DNA of 64,000 nt from Epiperipatus broadwayi (lineage: Eukaryota > Onychophora > Udeonychophora > Euonychophora > Peripatidae): contig JAQFVV010000017.1 in assembly GCA_028023455.1 (NCBI GenBank), forward strand, positions 62,001 through 126,000, read 5' to 3'. Under the pieces are notes generated by a model. It was not told the DNA's origin and ran no database searches. It was given only the letters and a program-made list of their open reading frames with translations. Shown piece after piece: positions 1-10,863 of the stretch. Both the position numbers and the translations under genes were made by a program. Every line of letters begins with the position of its first letter. Position 1 is the stretch's first letter.

Positions 1-256
1 TATGAGGGGTTAGATTGACGTAATGTCTATATGGGTATGACTACAATATTAAATTCAGCAAGGGTTTTGAGCACTTCATCTTTGGTTTTCCAATCAAGTA
101 AGTAGTTGAATTGTTGTAAGGATGAGAGGATTGAACCCTGTTCCATTAAAGTTTAAGAAATTGCTATCTTAATATAATCCAAATACTGATTGTATATATG
201 TGTGGGAAATTGTGATTTGGACCAATTGATGAATGCTGGTATCGTTGTGAGCTGAC
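1..256 (+). repeat. Family-B ribozyme-bearing repeat, decayed copy
   Basis: This stretch resembles the repeat at 15225-15500. Both share a 'ttcagcaag' / 'atcagcaag' block, a 'tatcttaatata' block and a 'ctgattgtatatatgtgtg'-type block. Both end in a hammerhead-like core. Here the core reads TTGATGAATGCTGG from 226, so C3 is changed to U, the first stem II base is A, and no GAAA follows. It is a dead copy; the 5' end may lie outside the window. Confidence 0.6.
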
Positions 257-344
257 TATTTTGAAATACGAACTCTAATGTATTTATATATTAATTCACA
301 AAGACCACTACTGGATTTCTTAACCATGTGGGGTGATTTACTGC

Positions 345-347
<3 letters not shown>

Positions 348-389
<42 letters not shown>

Positions 390-390
390 A
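348..390. repeat. (TA)n(TG)n microsatellite
   Basis: About 28 bases of TA repeat run directly into about 14 bases of TG repeat. An open frame across it reads tyrosine/isoleucine then cysteine/valine and is an artefact of the repeat. Confidence 0.9.
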
Positions 391-955
391 TTGTAATGGT
401 GTATGTTGTGAAGATAGTGAAAGGATATTCAAAGCATATGTTAGCTGTGTAATTTATAAAACATGGTGTAGAAGAATAGAGAGAACATATTTAAACCACA
501 TCTTAGTTATGCCATTTGTAATGGTAAATAGTTTGGGAATGTAATTAAACAGAAAAATACAATATATCACCAAACTTCAATTTTCAAATGGAATGAAAAG
601 GTTTTACAAATGAACAGGTTTTTTTAACCAACAGACCACCTAATATAAAATTAAATAACTACTTCTAGGTTTACTGATAATTTATAAATGAAATATCTAT
701 GTAAGTAAAGAGTTTGGACTAATTCTTCATGATATATTACTGTTAATAAAAATTATTGATACCCAGCTGTTTCTTATACCATTTTCCTAATGGTTAGTCT
801 GTGAGTAATGTGATGGTGGTAGTTTTAAAAATATAGCACCATCATTATCACAAAGACCAATCCATCTATCATTCCACCCATTTGCTATTTCTCATCATGC
901 TTGCTGTTTCTCATGTGGTAGTAATATCTTTATAAATATATTAAATAACCTCAAT
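391..955. other. AT-rich intergenic DNA
   Basis: No coding frame, tRNA-like fold or repeat that I can match elsewhere in the window. Confidence 0.5.
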
Positions 956-1140
956 ACTATCACATTCTTTTAAATTCATATAAATAATACAATAAAAAAC
1001 AAATGACTCCAAAGATGCAATTTGTGCTGAACCAGCAATCATCAGTTGGTCCAGGTCACCATCTCTCATATATATTACTATTTTATTTTAAAAAAAAAAC
1101 ATTTATCTCTATCAAATAATTACATTTTGAATTACATGTG
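940..1140 (-). repeat. Family-A ribozyme-bearing repeat, decayed copy
   Basis: Read on the minus strand this matches the 12.65-13.44 kb repeat: a block like 'gagatggtgacctggaccaa', then the ribozyme core, then 'ttattgta' and 'ttatatgaatt' blocks in the same order downstream. It is a single diverged monomer in the opposite orientation to the tandem dimer. Confidence 0.65.
1009..1050 (-). ncRNA. Degenerate type I hammerhead motif
   Basis: Minus strand: CCAA, then CTGATGA (1045 down to 1039), a stem II with the same GGTTC loop, then AAAT in place of GAAA, then TGCATC and TTTGG. The first stem II pair is broken (U opposite C) and G12, the general base of hammerhead catalysis, is A. It was probably derived from a working ribozyme and is now inactive. 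Confidence 0.65.
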
Positions 1141-2333
1141 TCAAACTAACTCAACCTACACCTTTGACACCATCCACTTTAGATAAATATAGTAATGATT
1201 ATTATTAATAATTTATTAAATTAGAGATTGCCACATGTATCTTATAGATATTCACTTATCACATACACAAAATAGTGAAGTTTAACATGGTATACTAATA
1301 TTAATGAAGCATAGAAGAAACAGAAGATGAACAAATACTTTTAATTTTAATAAAACAAAATTATTTTAATAAAACAAAAACAATAAGAAATTTTATATGA
1401 TATATATGTAAAAAAAAAATATTCACAAATGTAAAATATCAAATAAAAAAATACACCTGCAAATCGGAAGAAAATAAATATTTGCAATACATTTTCTTAT
1501 TTAAAATTATAATTAAAATTAAGTAACAATAATGAAAGAATGCTTTACAAATAAATATAATATTATTTTAAAAAAAAGATTAATGAATTTATTAAAGATA
1601 AAATTCTCACTGAGATATCTTTGCTGTTCCTTTTTTTTTTCTGCACTCAAAAAAATAATAAACTTACGTACAGTTTTTATTATATTCTTTTGAAGGATTA
1701 AATGATTAAATGAATTTTTTTCTCTTCTCAGTGTACACACAGGATATTGTTTCTGGATTACTTTAGTTTTAAAAGAATTTTATTTAGGGAGAATATTGGT
1801 TTTTTAATACATTAATTTTGTATAGTACATTGACAAAATAAGAGTCTATAATGTCACTACTGGGTGGTAGTCGATGATTTGTGAAAATATTAATCCAGGG
1901 TATGGAATAAATCCTGTGGTTTATAGATTGTTGTCATAAGCTATTTGGAAATGTATTGGGCTTTGAAATTTGGAATAGATTCCAGGTTTCTTCAAATAAA
2001 AATTTGGAGGAAAGGAACATGTCTTTATTTTTGATTTTGTTTAAGAAAGAAATGAATAGACTGTTACTTTAAAGTACTCTATCTGATGTTTTATCAGAAC
2101 ACGGCTGGGTTTCTCTCCTTGCTAGACCAGTTATCTTCATTTTTTTAGAGCACTTTTCTTTTGAAATGTAAAAGTAATTGCAGATTTCATAATTATTGAA
2201 ATTATTATTATTCCAATTATAAACGTTCAATTCTTATAATTCTCTTTATATTTTACTAATTAACTTTCTCTTTTTACTTTTGTAAAAGTCAATAAAATTT
2301 TCTAAAGCAGTGTTTAGCTTATAATTATATAGA
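1141..2333. other. AT-rich intergenic DNA
   Basis: Long A and T runs and short scattered frames without recognisable protein features. Nothing else seen. Confidence 0.5.
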
Positions 2334-2905
2334 AGGTAATCATCTTTCCTCACTAGCCCTTAAACGGTGATATTAAAACTACAAGAATTCTCTCAACTTA
2401 AAAATAAAAGATGTATACATTCACCTCTCACTTCGAAGCACTTAAGATTGGTTTCTTATAAGTGCATTTGAATTTGAAAACAAGATGGATGTTTCTTATT
2501 TTCTGAAAGACTTTATCTTCTGACTGACGTGAGAGTATCCTTGCAGTTTTAACATCACTGATTAAGGGAACTAGTGAGGATGAGGGTTACCTATTTATGA
2601 TTATACTCTAAACACAGTGTTTGTAAAACTTATTTATGACTACGTAAGTTAACATCTTCTAATATTAGCACAAAGTAAATTTTAATGTCAGAAATGCTAA
2701 TAAGTTTATTATAAAAAAAAATGGATTTAAAGTGAATGATTTATGTATTCATGCTCTCATTTCTAAACATTTAAGATTGAATTATATAAGTGCATTTGAG
2801 TTCAAAAATACGACCGTCGTTTGTGGATGGGGTGAGAGTATTTTTGCAGTTTTAACATCACTGTTTAACAGGTGTTAATGAGAAGGGATAAATATCTTCT
2901 TACTT
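2334..2905. repeat. Foldback element plus a second direct copy
   Basis: The segment at 2334-2398 is an inverted copy of 2527-2592; shared blocks include 'ttttaa(c/t)atcac(t/c)g' and 'ctagtgagg(a)'. Part of the same unit recurs in direct orientation at 2789-2900, with 'agtgcatttga' and 'gagagta(t)' blocks about 300-330 bases after the first. This is best explained as a small palindromic MITE with an adjacent second copy. No transposase is present. Confidence 0.55.
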
Positions 2906-3954
2906 TTATATAATTTCAAATTGAAAGATAATATTTGCTGATAATCATTTATGCCTATAGGTGAGAAAAGACATTTAAAGATTGGTCTTCTGACACATTC
3001 TTTCAAAATAAGATTTTATTATGCAGGCAAAATGCTAAAAGATTTTCTATTAGGCAAATTTTAAGGCAAGTTTATATCATGGTGAATCAATGCAGCTGGT
3101 ATAGTTGTTTAAGCCTAGTGCTCCGTTCCTATTTTTTCAATAAAACAATGAAATTTTTCTATACTGATATGATTTTGTTATATATAATTGTTTTATATAA
3201 TGGTAATGCTTATTTTTCCTCTTTACTTTTTTTTGTTTGGTTAGATATTTGTCATAGTTTTGACTGACATAGATTTATTTGGAAATTCTTTCTTTCAAAA
3301 GTTTATCTCATCTGTTGTTTTTTTTTTTTTTTTAAATTACACCTTAAATATTTTTCCGCAACTATGATGCAATAAAAATCAAACAAATATATTTTTTAAA
3401 AAAACCAGTTAATTTTACAGCAATTAATTACATGTATGCAATTTGTCTGTATTCATTTCTACTTTCCTTTTTAAGATTTAAATATATATGCACACACATT
3501 ACATTAAATGCCATGAAGCTATTCCATCTCAATATATATATATATTTAAATGTATACATTACCCTCAAGAAATTCCAATCACTTTCCCAGAAAAATTAAT
3601 ATCTGACAAGAAAAACGATATATTTTTGGTTTGAAAGTAAGAGGTCAAAGTAGTAACCTCACCACATTAGTTATATATGATCTTATATTAGTTATTGTAC
3701 ATGTATATATTATAATTATCAGAATATTTAGCAATTAAACTGAAACTGGGACTCGAACGATAAATTAGGTGTTATTTTGAATATGGATAATAGTGCAGAT
3801 AAAATGTGTGATATTTAAACAATCTTCTATTTTGATTTAAATAATTTTCCCATCATTCAATTCTGCACTACTATATTTGAAAAAAAATTTTGAATTTTAG
3901 CCCCATGCTTTAGTTTACATTTATGACATAATTGGCATGAGCATAATATGTATT
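2906..3954. other. AT-rich intergenic DNA
   Basis: Homopolymer T and A runs and short TA stretches. No gene or repeat assignment possible. Confidence 0.5.
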
Positions 3955-4110
3955 GGTTCAATGCAGTGATAAATCACAGGTTTTAGAGCATAAAATGCAT
4001 AGACCATGCCCAGATCTGTTACTTCTGATAGTCAAACTTTTTATTAACTCCTGGGCATTAAATACAACTAATAGAAAAGATAATAAAAGTATGATTATGG
4101 ATAAAATATT
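3955..4110 (+). repeat. tRNA-like SINE remnant, copy 1
   Basis: Starts with 'cagtgataa' and carries a 'tagtcaaactttttat' block shared with the copy at 4612-4740. The tRNA-like internal promoter is badly decayed. Assigned mainly by similarity to the second copy. Confidence 0.4.
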
Positions 4111-4611
4111 GTTTAGGTTTTATTAGATTCGCAGATCTATGAAATTAAATCATATTAGCCTATCAAAGTTTACTTAAATTGACATATGTATCCATCAATC
4201 CTAAGGGAATAAAACTAATGATATGAAAAATCTTAATAATGGGGTTTAAATTCGGCATGGTTTATGGATTTAAAGCTTTTTAGCAAATACTCAGATAATC
4301 AAAATGAAATCAACAAAATATAACATCAACAATTAACAAAATGTAATATATTTGACCAAACTAATAAAGTAAATTATTGTATACTATGAAAACATCCTTT
4401 AACATTTAGCTTTAGATGTTTACAAAGGAATACAGAGTACTTTCAACTTTAATTCAAACAATGACTGACTAAAATATAATTTCATTCAACATGCATTCAA
4501 TTATAAATAATGATTATAAGGAAATGTACGTTTTCTTTGCATAGTTAGTATTAATGCAAGCACTCTTTACATCAAGTATCTGTAGATCTGATTATATTGT
4601 GCTATCCTGTT
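4111..4611. other. AT-rich intergenic DNA
   Basis: No recognised feature. Confidence 0.45.
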
Positions 4612-4740
4612 TGTTTAGTACAGTGGTAAGAATGTTAGACTCTGGAGCATTAGAGCCTTGAACCCATTACAATGCTGTCAGTTCAGACAATCAAACTTTT
4701 TATGAACAGAAGCAATAAAATTATGTGAATACTACTGTTT
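4612..4740 (+). repeat. tRNA-like SINE remnant, copy 2
   Basis: Order of blocks: 'acagtggtaagaatgttaga' (box A-like), 'gagccttgaaccc' (box B-like, compare GGTTCRANNCC), then 'caatcaaactttttat'. This resembles the head of a tRNA-derived SINE. It is not a functional tRNA gene; I cannot fold a complete cloverleaf. Confidence 0.45.
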
Positions 4741-4744
4741 TATA

Positions 4745-6305
4745 TTAACTATCACATAATCACCATTTCTTATGTTTACACAAGCTGTTAAAACAGTGGC
4801 AAACTTCCCATACAGTACTGCCGCTCAGTTCAAGTCATAGTAATCCATGAATACTAGAAGGTTTGTGCCCACAATCTCTATATTGTGTCTACCCATCCAA
4901 TAGTTCCAGGGTTGTTTCTAGCTTGTGGTTTTCAACATTGAGAAGCCTTTGATCCGAGAGCACTGCACTTATATTTTTGTATCTAATGCAAACCTCTAGT
5001 AGCCACTTGTTATCTATTTCTCTATAAAGCTATTGGACCAAAATGAATTCAAACTAATTCACTAGTATACATATACAGTTTTGAACCTTGTTTTTTTAAT
5101 AAATATAATCACCATCATCCTATGGGAAGGATTGATATAACATCATTAAAACATCACATAATCACCATTTCCTATAATTACCCAAGTTGATAAAACAGAA
5201 CCAAACTTCCCATAAATCATTGCCACCCAGTACATGACCTAGTAATCAATGAATGCTAGAAGGTTTGTCATCACAATTCCTATCTAAAGCCAGTATTTCC
5301 ATAGTAGTTTCTAGCTTGGGGCTTTCATCAGTGAGAAGATTGTTTGATCTGGGAACACTGTACTTATAATTGTGTATTTAATGCAAACCTCTAACAGTCA
5401 CTTGTTATCTATTTAAGTATAAAGCTATGAGTCCATAATGAAAACATTTTTATGTTTTCAAACCAAGCTAATTCACTTGTATAATTTTAGATCTAAATCC
5501 ATTTCAGTATCAATACATTTTGTTAAATTCAGTTTTTTAATAACCATAGTAACCATTTTCCTATAGTCAGAATTGTTAAAACATTCTGTGATCACTATTT
5601 CTTATGATTAGACAAATCATTGGAACAGTAACAAACTCTTCATATAGTAATGCCACCCAATGCAAGCCATAATAATTAATGAATGCTAGAAGGTTTGTGC
5701 ATACAATCACTATCTACTACCTTCTCATCCAGTATTTTTAGACTCATTTCTAGCTATTGTTTCAGTCAAAAGCCTTGAATCTGAGAGCACTACAGCAAAT
5801 CTTTGAACCTAAAGCAATCCTCCAGCAGCCATCTTTTACCTTTTCAACTATAAAGTTAAGAATCCAAAATGAAAACAATGAATACATTTTATTTTTTGGT
5901 TTTACTATCATCCTATGGACAGAATTAAAACATCCCATTATCATCCTTTTCTATTATTACACAAGCTGTTAAAACAGTAGTGAACTCTCCATATATTGGT
6001 GCCATCTAGTGCAAGCCATCGCAATCAATAAATGCAAGGAGATTTGTGCATAAAAATCCCTTTCTTAGTGCCAACTCTAGCTTATGGTTTTCATGAATAT
6101 GGAGTCTTGGTTCTGAGAGCATAGCATCTAGATTATTGGATTTAATGCAACTTTCCAACAGCCACCTTTTACAAATTTAGTTAACTATAAGGTTATGAGC
6201 GCAAAATAGAAACCAAGATTTCAATTCAATTAATTTGCTCGCATAGTCATACAGATCTGAACCCAGTTCAGCATTCATACTTTTAGTACTCAACCATTAA
6301 AACAT
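4745..6305 (+). repeat. Tandem array of a ~350-430 bp repeat, about four units
   Basis: Units begin near 4750, 5151, 5578 and 5931 with a 'catcacataatcacc'-type block. Each then has 'ccatatagt', 'gccacccagtgcaa', 'aatcaatgaatgctagaagg', 'tctagcttgtggtttTCA', 'ctgagagcactgca', and a 'ctataaagctat' block near the end. Units differ by many substitutions, so the array is old. The same unit occurs at 60.36-61.54 kb and in inverted orientation at 6340-6680. No coding capacity is evident; it behaves like a MITE or satellite family. Confidence 0.7.
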
Positions 6306-6339
6306 CATACATGTGACATATTAGTGATTTAGTATTAAT

Positions 6340-6680
6340 CCTGCATATAGACTGCTGGTGACTATGTTTATTAAAAAGCAGCCACTAAAATATATAGATG
6401 CAGAACTGGGTTTAGATATGTATGAATATACAAGCAAATTAGCTTTATAGTTAATTTAAATAGGTAAAAGGTGGCTGCTGGAGAACTGTATTAGATCCAA
6501 AAGATCTCACTGCAATGCTCTCAGATCCAAGGCTCATCACTAATAAAGGCCACAAAGTAGAAACTAGTCTGAGTAGGCACTAGATATAGATTTTTTGCAC
6601 AAATATCTAGCATCCATTGATTACTATGGCTTGCAGTGGGTGGCACTACTATGTGGAGAGTTTGCTATGGTTTTATATTC
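6340..6680 (-). repeat. Inverted copy of the 4.75-kb array unit
   Basis: Minus-strand blocks match the tandem units: 'gtgccacccactgcaagcca', 'tagtaatcaatggatgctag', 'ctagtttctact', 'tgagagcattgcag' and 'gcagccacctttta'. With the preceding unit it forms a large imperfect palindrome. Confidence 0.65.
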
Positions 6681-6830
6681 AAATTGCATTTCTTATTAAA
6701 GTCATAATATTCAATGCAGTTAAACTATTTTTTTTTTTATTAAGAAAAAATTTACAGTGTCAGGTAGCTACATTTGATAATTATAATAGTTTCATATAGA
6801 AGTTAAAGTTTTGCAGTCAATCTGGGTGTT

Positions 6831-7312
6831 ATTGTCATAACATTTACTGCAATAGTCTGAGATGTCGTCTCATCATCACAAATGATAATCTGTGCCCATG
6901 TGTCTACAAAGAGATGCTCTGGCACTTCATGCCTGTTATTATTGTTTTAAAAGTTCTCCAAGGATCACTATGTCATTGTCTGAAGGTATTCTGGCACCTG
7001 GTGATCCATAAGGCATGTAGTAGGCATGCCTCTAGCCTGATAGTTGCATAGTTTCCTTCTTTAATTGCCTGATCATTTGACAGGACATTGCCACAGCCAG
7101 AGGAAATGCTTGCGATAATTTTGTTTCTAGTGCAACTCATGTATGAGCAGGCATAGAAGATGTGCTCCAGTGTTTCTTCATGCATATTACAGAGTTTTCA
7201 CATGGGGCTTAATTGACAAAATCCTCTTTGCATCACCAAAAAGTGACTGGTGGGCAAAGAGGACAAGTTAAACGTGATTATAAAATCGACCAGCTTTGGT
7301 CCTATCCACCAG
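6831..7312 (-). repeat. Second copy of LINE 3' end (tandem duplication)
   Basis: This block repeats 7313-7795 with an offset of 482-483 bases and very few differences. It encodes the same fragment (from about 7185 down to 6973) with the MHEETLEHI zinc-finger half. The near identity implies a recent local duplication by unequal exchange or template slippage; a separate LINE insertion is less likely because orientation and start point are the same. Confidence 0.85.
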
Positions 7313-7385
7313 TGTTGTCATAACATTTACTGCAATAGTCTGAGATGTCGTCTCATCATCACAAATGATAATCTGTGCCATGTGT

Positions 7386-7667
7386 CTACAAAGAGATGCT
7401 CTGGCACTTCATGCTTGTTATTATTGTTTTAAAAGTTCTCCAAGGATCACTATGTCCTTGTCTGAAGGTATTCTGGCACCTGGTGATCCATAAGGCATGT
7501 ATTAGGCATGCTGCTAGCCTGATAGTTGCATAGTTTCCTTCTTTAATTGCCCGATCATTTGACAGGACATTGCCACAGCCAGAGGAAATGCTTGCGATAA
7601 TTTTGTTTCTAGTGCAATTCATGTATGAGCAGGCATATAAGATGTGCTCCAGTGTTTCTTCATGCAT
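7386..7667 (-). pseudogene. LINE copy 1 ORF2 C-terminus with zinc finger
   Basis: The frame reads MHEETLEHILYACSYMNC. Extended upstream it reads SPM-stop-KLCNMHEE, so the expected Cys-x2-Cys-x8-His-x4-Cys finger has lost its first Cys to a TGA stop near 7679-7681. LINE copies 2 and 3 keep the finger as CPLCN and CHACS. This C-terminal finger is typical of I/R1/Jockey-type ORF2 proteins and is thought to bind RNA or DNA. The rest of the tail, with 'ALWITRCQNTF', is conserved in all three copies. Confidence 0.75.
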
Positions 7668-7679
7668 ATTACAGAGTTT

Positions 7680-7964
7680 TCACATGGGGCTTAATTGATG
7701 AAATCCTCTTTGCATCACCAAAAAGTGACTGGTGGGCAAGGAGGACAACTTAAACTTGATTATAAAATCAACCAGCTTTGGTCCTATCCACCAGTGTCTT
7801 GACTTCCTGAGCATTTGTTTTACAGACAGTCTTAATTGTGTAGATAGTGCGTTTTGATTTGGGAAAAGGATTTTGTACACTTCCCAATATGTTTGCTTAG
7901 CTTTCTCTAATTGCTCGAAACTGAAAATAGAGTCCCCAGTTGTTCTTGTAGTTCTTTGACCCAT
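7680..7964 (-). CDS. LINE copy 1 ORF2 segment before the zinc finger
   Basis: A 94-residue frame containing WEVYKILFPN and WIGPKLVDFIIKFKLSSLPT. The equivalents in copy 2 (WEVYRLMFPG; KFVDFLIKIILGALST) and copy 3 (WQAHCLLNP; RLDYLIKVNMDSMPT) lie at the same place relative to the finger. It is the post-RT region of ORF2 and is split by a frame change from the 7897-8172 segment. Confidence 0.7.
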   Translation of the reverse strand: MGQRTTRTTGDSIFSFEQLEKAKQTYWEVYKILFPNQNALSTQLRLSVKQMLRKSRHWWIGPKLVDFIIKFKLSSLPTSHFLVMQRGFHQLSPM

Positions 7965-8113
7965 TTACTGGGTATGGGTGGTGGTGTATCTGTGGGCTCC
8001 ACAATGTCTTCACTATGATCCTTTTCTTTTTTATTGTGGATTTTCCTGGGCACTGAAAGAGCTCTTTGAACAAAAAAACACCTTTTACGGCATGGAGACC
8101 AAGTCCATTCAGG

Positions 8114-9271
8114 TCATGTGGTCTCTGCACCTTGGCTAGACTGATGCATACAGTTTTTCTCTTCCACATCATCTTGGTGCAGGCTGAATTTATAGCATCC
8201 TGAAAACCCTTGGTCGGTTTGCAAGATGGGCAGGTAGTAGTTTATATGCGGAAACACCATCGTATTTAACAATGCCACCTTGCCTGGGAGTGAGAGGAAG
8301 ATCATTGAGAAAGAGTTTGTTACCTTCTTGGTTTTGTCCGAAAGATCCTGCTGGATGGCCCTCCTCATCACTGTTTTGGAGAGGGCAATTGGGAACCCAA
8401 GAAATTTCTGTGGATTTCCTGTATATCTTGATGGTACTGTAACACCCCTACTGATTTTCCAGACAACAGATTTGTCTGGGTTGACAGCCAGATTGATTCT
8501 GCTCACATATCTGTCCAGCAGTTGGTATAACCTTGGCAGGTATTTCTCAGAAGGGAGGAAAATGGTAACATCATCCCTATATGAAATGTGGTGGAGTTCC
8601 TCCTTTAGTGCTGGCACAAAGACTCCTGGTAGTTCTTTTTCCACATCTTCTAGTAGGGGATTCAGGTAGGTAATGAAACAAAGGGTGCTTAGTGGGGACC
8701 CCTGGGGGATTGATAGATGTGGTCTGAAACCAGGGGCCAGGGAGCCATCAAGTGATGTGTGAATTGACCTGTTTAGCAACAAGTTAGCAATGATTTTAAC
8801 ATAGACAATAGGTACTCCATATTGCCTTAATAAGGATGGTAGTTTTGCTGGCATCATAGAGTCAAAGGCAGCAGCAAAGTCTATCTGAACAGCAACAGGC
8901 CCTGATTTTCGATGTGTTCTTACATGCTCCACCAGCAGCACAAAGCGCTGCACCGCCTCAATGGTGGATGAGCCTTTGCATGCAAACTGGTGTACAGAGA
9001 TCCTGGTAAGTAATTGCTGCTGGATCCTATCCTTAACCAATGATTCAATTGATTTGATGATTAGTGGGGACATTGAGATAGGTCTAATGTTAGATAAACT
9101 GGATGGATTGGTGAATTTTTTCATGTATGGTAAAAGTCCAATTGGATACAGGTCAGGAACACTTTGAAAGTCTCCAGCCAGCATATCAATTACTCTCCAT
9201 AATATTGGAGCTGTGAAATGGCTAAGGTGCAACAATACAAATCGGGGAATGCCAAGTAAACCAGGATGCAC
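8114..9271 (-). CDS. LINE copy 1 reverse transcriptase domain
   Basis: A 385-residue open frame. Motifs in order: IRPISMSPLIIKSIE (about residue 61), FACKGSSTIEAV, AVQIDFAAAFDS (motif A, catalytic Asp present), IPQGSPLST, SYRDDVTIF (the usual Y-x-D-D box, catalytic Asp pair present), then the thumb-like LSLPGKVALLNTMVFPHINY. It lacks its own start; the Met used here is internal to ORF2. All three catalytic aspartates survive although the element is broken elsewhere. Function when intact: target-primed reverse transcription of the element RNA. Confidence 0.9.
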   Translation of the reverse strand: MHPGLLGIPRFVLLHLSHFTAPILWRVIDMLAGDFQSVPDLYPIGLLPYMKKFTNPSSLSNIRPISMSPLIIKSIESLVKDRIQQQLLTRISVHQFACKGSSTIEAVQRFVLLVEHVRTHRKSGPVAVQIDFAAAFDSMMPAKLPSLLRQYGVPIVYVKIIANLLLNRSIHTSLDGSLAPGFRPHLSIPQGSPLSTLCFITYLNPLLEDVEKELPGVFVPALKEELHHISYRDDVTIFLPSEKYLPRLYQLLDRYVSRINLAVNPDKSVVWKISRGVTVPSRYTGNPQKFLGFPIALSKTVMRRAIQQDLSDKTKKVTNSFSMIFLSLPGKVALLNTMVFPHINYYLPILQTDQGFSGCYKFSLHQDDVEEKNCMHQSSQGAETT

Positions 9272-9315
9272 ATGTTCAGGATAGGATTAAAGCTTCTGGA
9301 TGATTTGTTCCTCTG

Positions 9316-9777
9316 TTATTTGTGATCACCAACTTCTTGTTTATCATCCCAGATGTTACTGATGTCAAACTTTTGACTTTGGAGTTTTCTCTTGAAGTGC
9401 TCATGGATCTTATCTAGCATTGCAGCCCCAGAGTAATTATGGTTGTCTATGTTGATTAATGATGGGGTAGGTCTTTTTGTAGCACCAATGGCCCATATCA
9501 GATAGCTCCACATCCAATTTTGTTGTGTTGGCAACTAGATCTTGGCCCTTTTTGTCACAACATATTGTGCAAGCACCCTCTGTTTCTCCCTGTACTGTTT
9601 CTTTAACAACATGATCTCCCCAATTCCAGCATCAATTGATGATAATTCACTGACTCTCTTGCCAATGAAATCCAGCTCCCTGAGCAGCCTGTTTGGGCCT
9701 TTGGTTTTTCGGGTGAAATTGTTTATAAGGGAACTAAGTACCCCTACAAAGACTGAAAAAGCCTTAAGAGGTGACAA
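9316..9777 (-). pseudogene. LINE copy 1 endonuclease-RT linker, with internal stop
   Basis: Two abutting in-frame stretches (80 and 72 residues) are separated by a single stop at 9535-9537. The first is helical (RLLRELDFIGKRVSELSS, REKQRVLAQYVVTKRA). The same helical linker occurs in copy 2 at 38934-39182 (EAIAEYLSIKRACQ) and copy 3 near 50160-50320 (AVAEIITTKMQRI). The second stretch has an AGAAML-like 'GAAMLDKIHEHFKRKL' segment also present in copy 3 as GANMILHIEKHFQNLL. Confidence 0.7.
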
Positions 9778-9857
9778 TGAGATAAGCTAGATTTTGTGGA
9801 AGAGGATATAAGCTTTTGAGAAGATCCATTCAGGTGTGCTGGCCTTGTTAAGCATTC

Positions 9858-10556
9858 TTATTGTTTTGATTTGGCATGAGGGGTTAGTGATATGAGATCC
9901 AGTTGAAGGGAAATCAACATGGCCTGATGATCCGAGAATGGAACAATTTGCAATGAGGCATGTAGCTCATGGTAAAGTTCTGGACTATAATAAAGTAAAT
10001 CAATTAGAATTTTGTGCTGCCGTGTGTAAAATGAGTATGCATTGGTGGTAAAACACCCATCCCCACACAACAACACTCTGTTAAGTTTATGCAAATATTT
10101 TTGGTTAAACTGTTCATATGCCATGTTGAAGTCCCCAAACAAAATGACAGGTGACACTGCTGATGCAAGAATAGAGTTGATCCTGCCTATTGTGAAGTCG
10201 ATCTGCCTGATGTCCTTCTGCATGTAGACATAAATTAGAATTAATGACATTCCAGAGATTGTGATTTCTATTATAATTAAATCATTGATGAGGTATAGAG
10301 TTCTGCTTTTTTCTATGTTCAGTTGTTTATTAATGAGAATAGCAACACCTGAAGTGGCTGTGTTTGATGGGTAGAACTGAAATACCCCAAACTGATCAAG
10401 GATTTGTATTATTTTACTGTTGGTATTCAAATGAAGCTTTGTTTCACTCAGGCATACTATATGCATCTGACTATTCTTGAACCATCTTTCCAGGGCATAT
10501 GCTCTATCCAAGGAGTTTAATCATCTGACATTCATGCCACCGATATTAAGTTGCAT
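9858..10556 (-). CDS. LINE copy 1 APE-type endonuclease domain
   Basis: The 217-residue frame from 10511 contains CLSETKLHLN (the catalytic Glu motif), ATSGVAILIN, ILFGDFNMAYEQF (GDFN motif), FTTNAYSFYTRQHKILIDL and VPFSDHQAMLISL (catalytic SDH). The true ORF2 start is probably the ATG at 10554-10556: it reads MQLNIGGMNVR and then hits TGA at 10521-10523 just where copies 2 and 3 read NVRGLN and NVRGIN. A Gly-to-stop mutation therefore separates the start from the rest. Confidence 0.85.
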
Positions 10557-10863
10557 GATGATGATGTTTTGGCTAGTCTCCTAATCCACACATCAATCTT
10601 TTTGTGATTCAATTTGTTCCTGAGATACTGGTGAGCTCCTACACTGAGGATGGTCCATCAAATTCCAGGACATTATTTGTCTCAAGTCCTCTGAGGTAGC
10701 TTGTGAGTTTTTCTGGTCCTTGATGGGTCCTCCAATCTGTATGTTAAGTCCTCTGAGATAGCTTGTGAGTTTTGCTGGTCCTTGACGGGTCCTCCAATCT
10801 GGATGTTACAAGGGTGTGTCTGCTGAAGCTCTCCCTGTTGTAATTCTTTGTCTGTGTCTGCCA

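Noticed and set aside
8280-8669. 129-codon plus-strand frame
   Set aside because: A shadow of the LINE copy 1 reverse transcriptase on the other strand.
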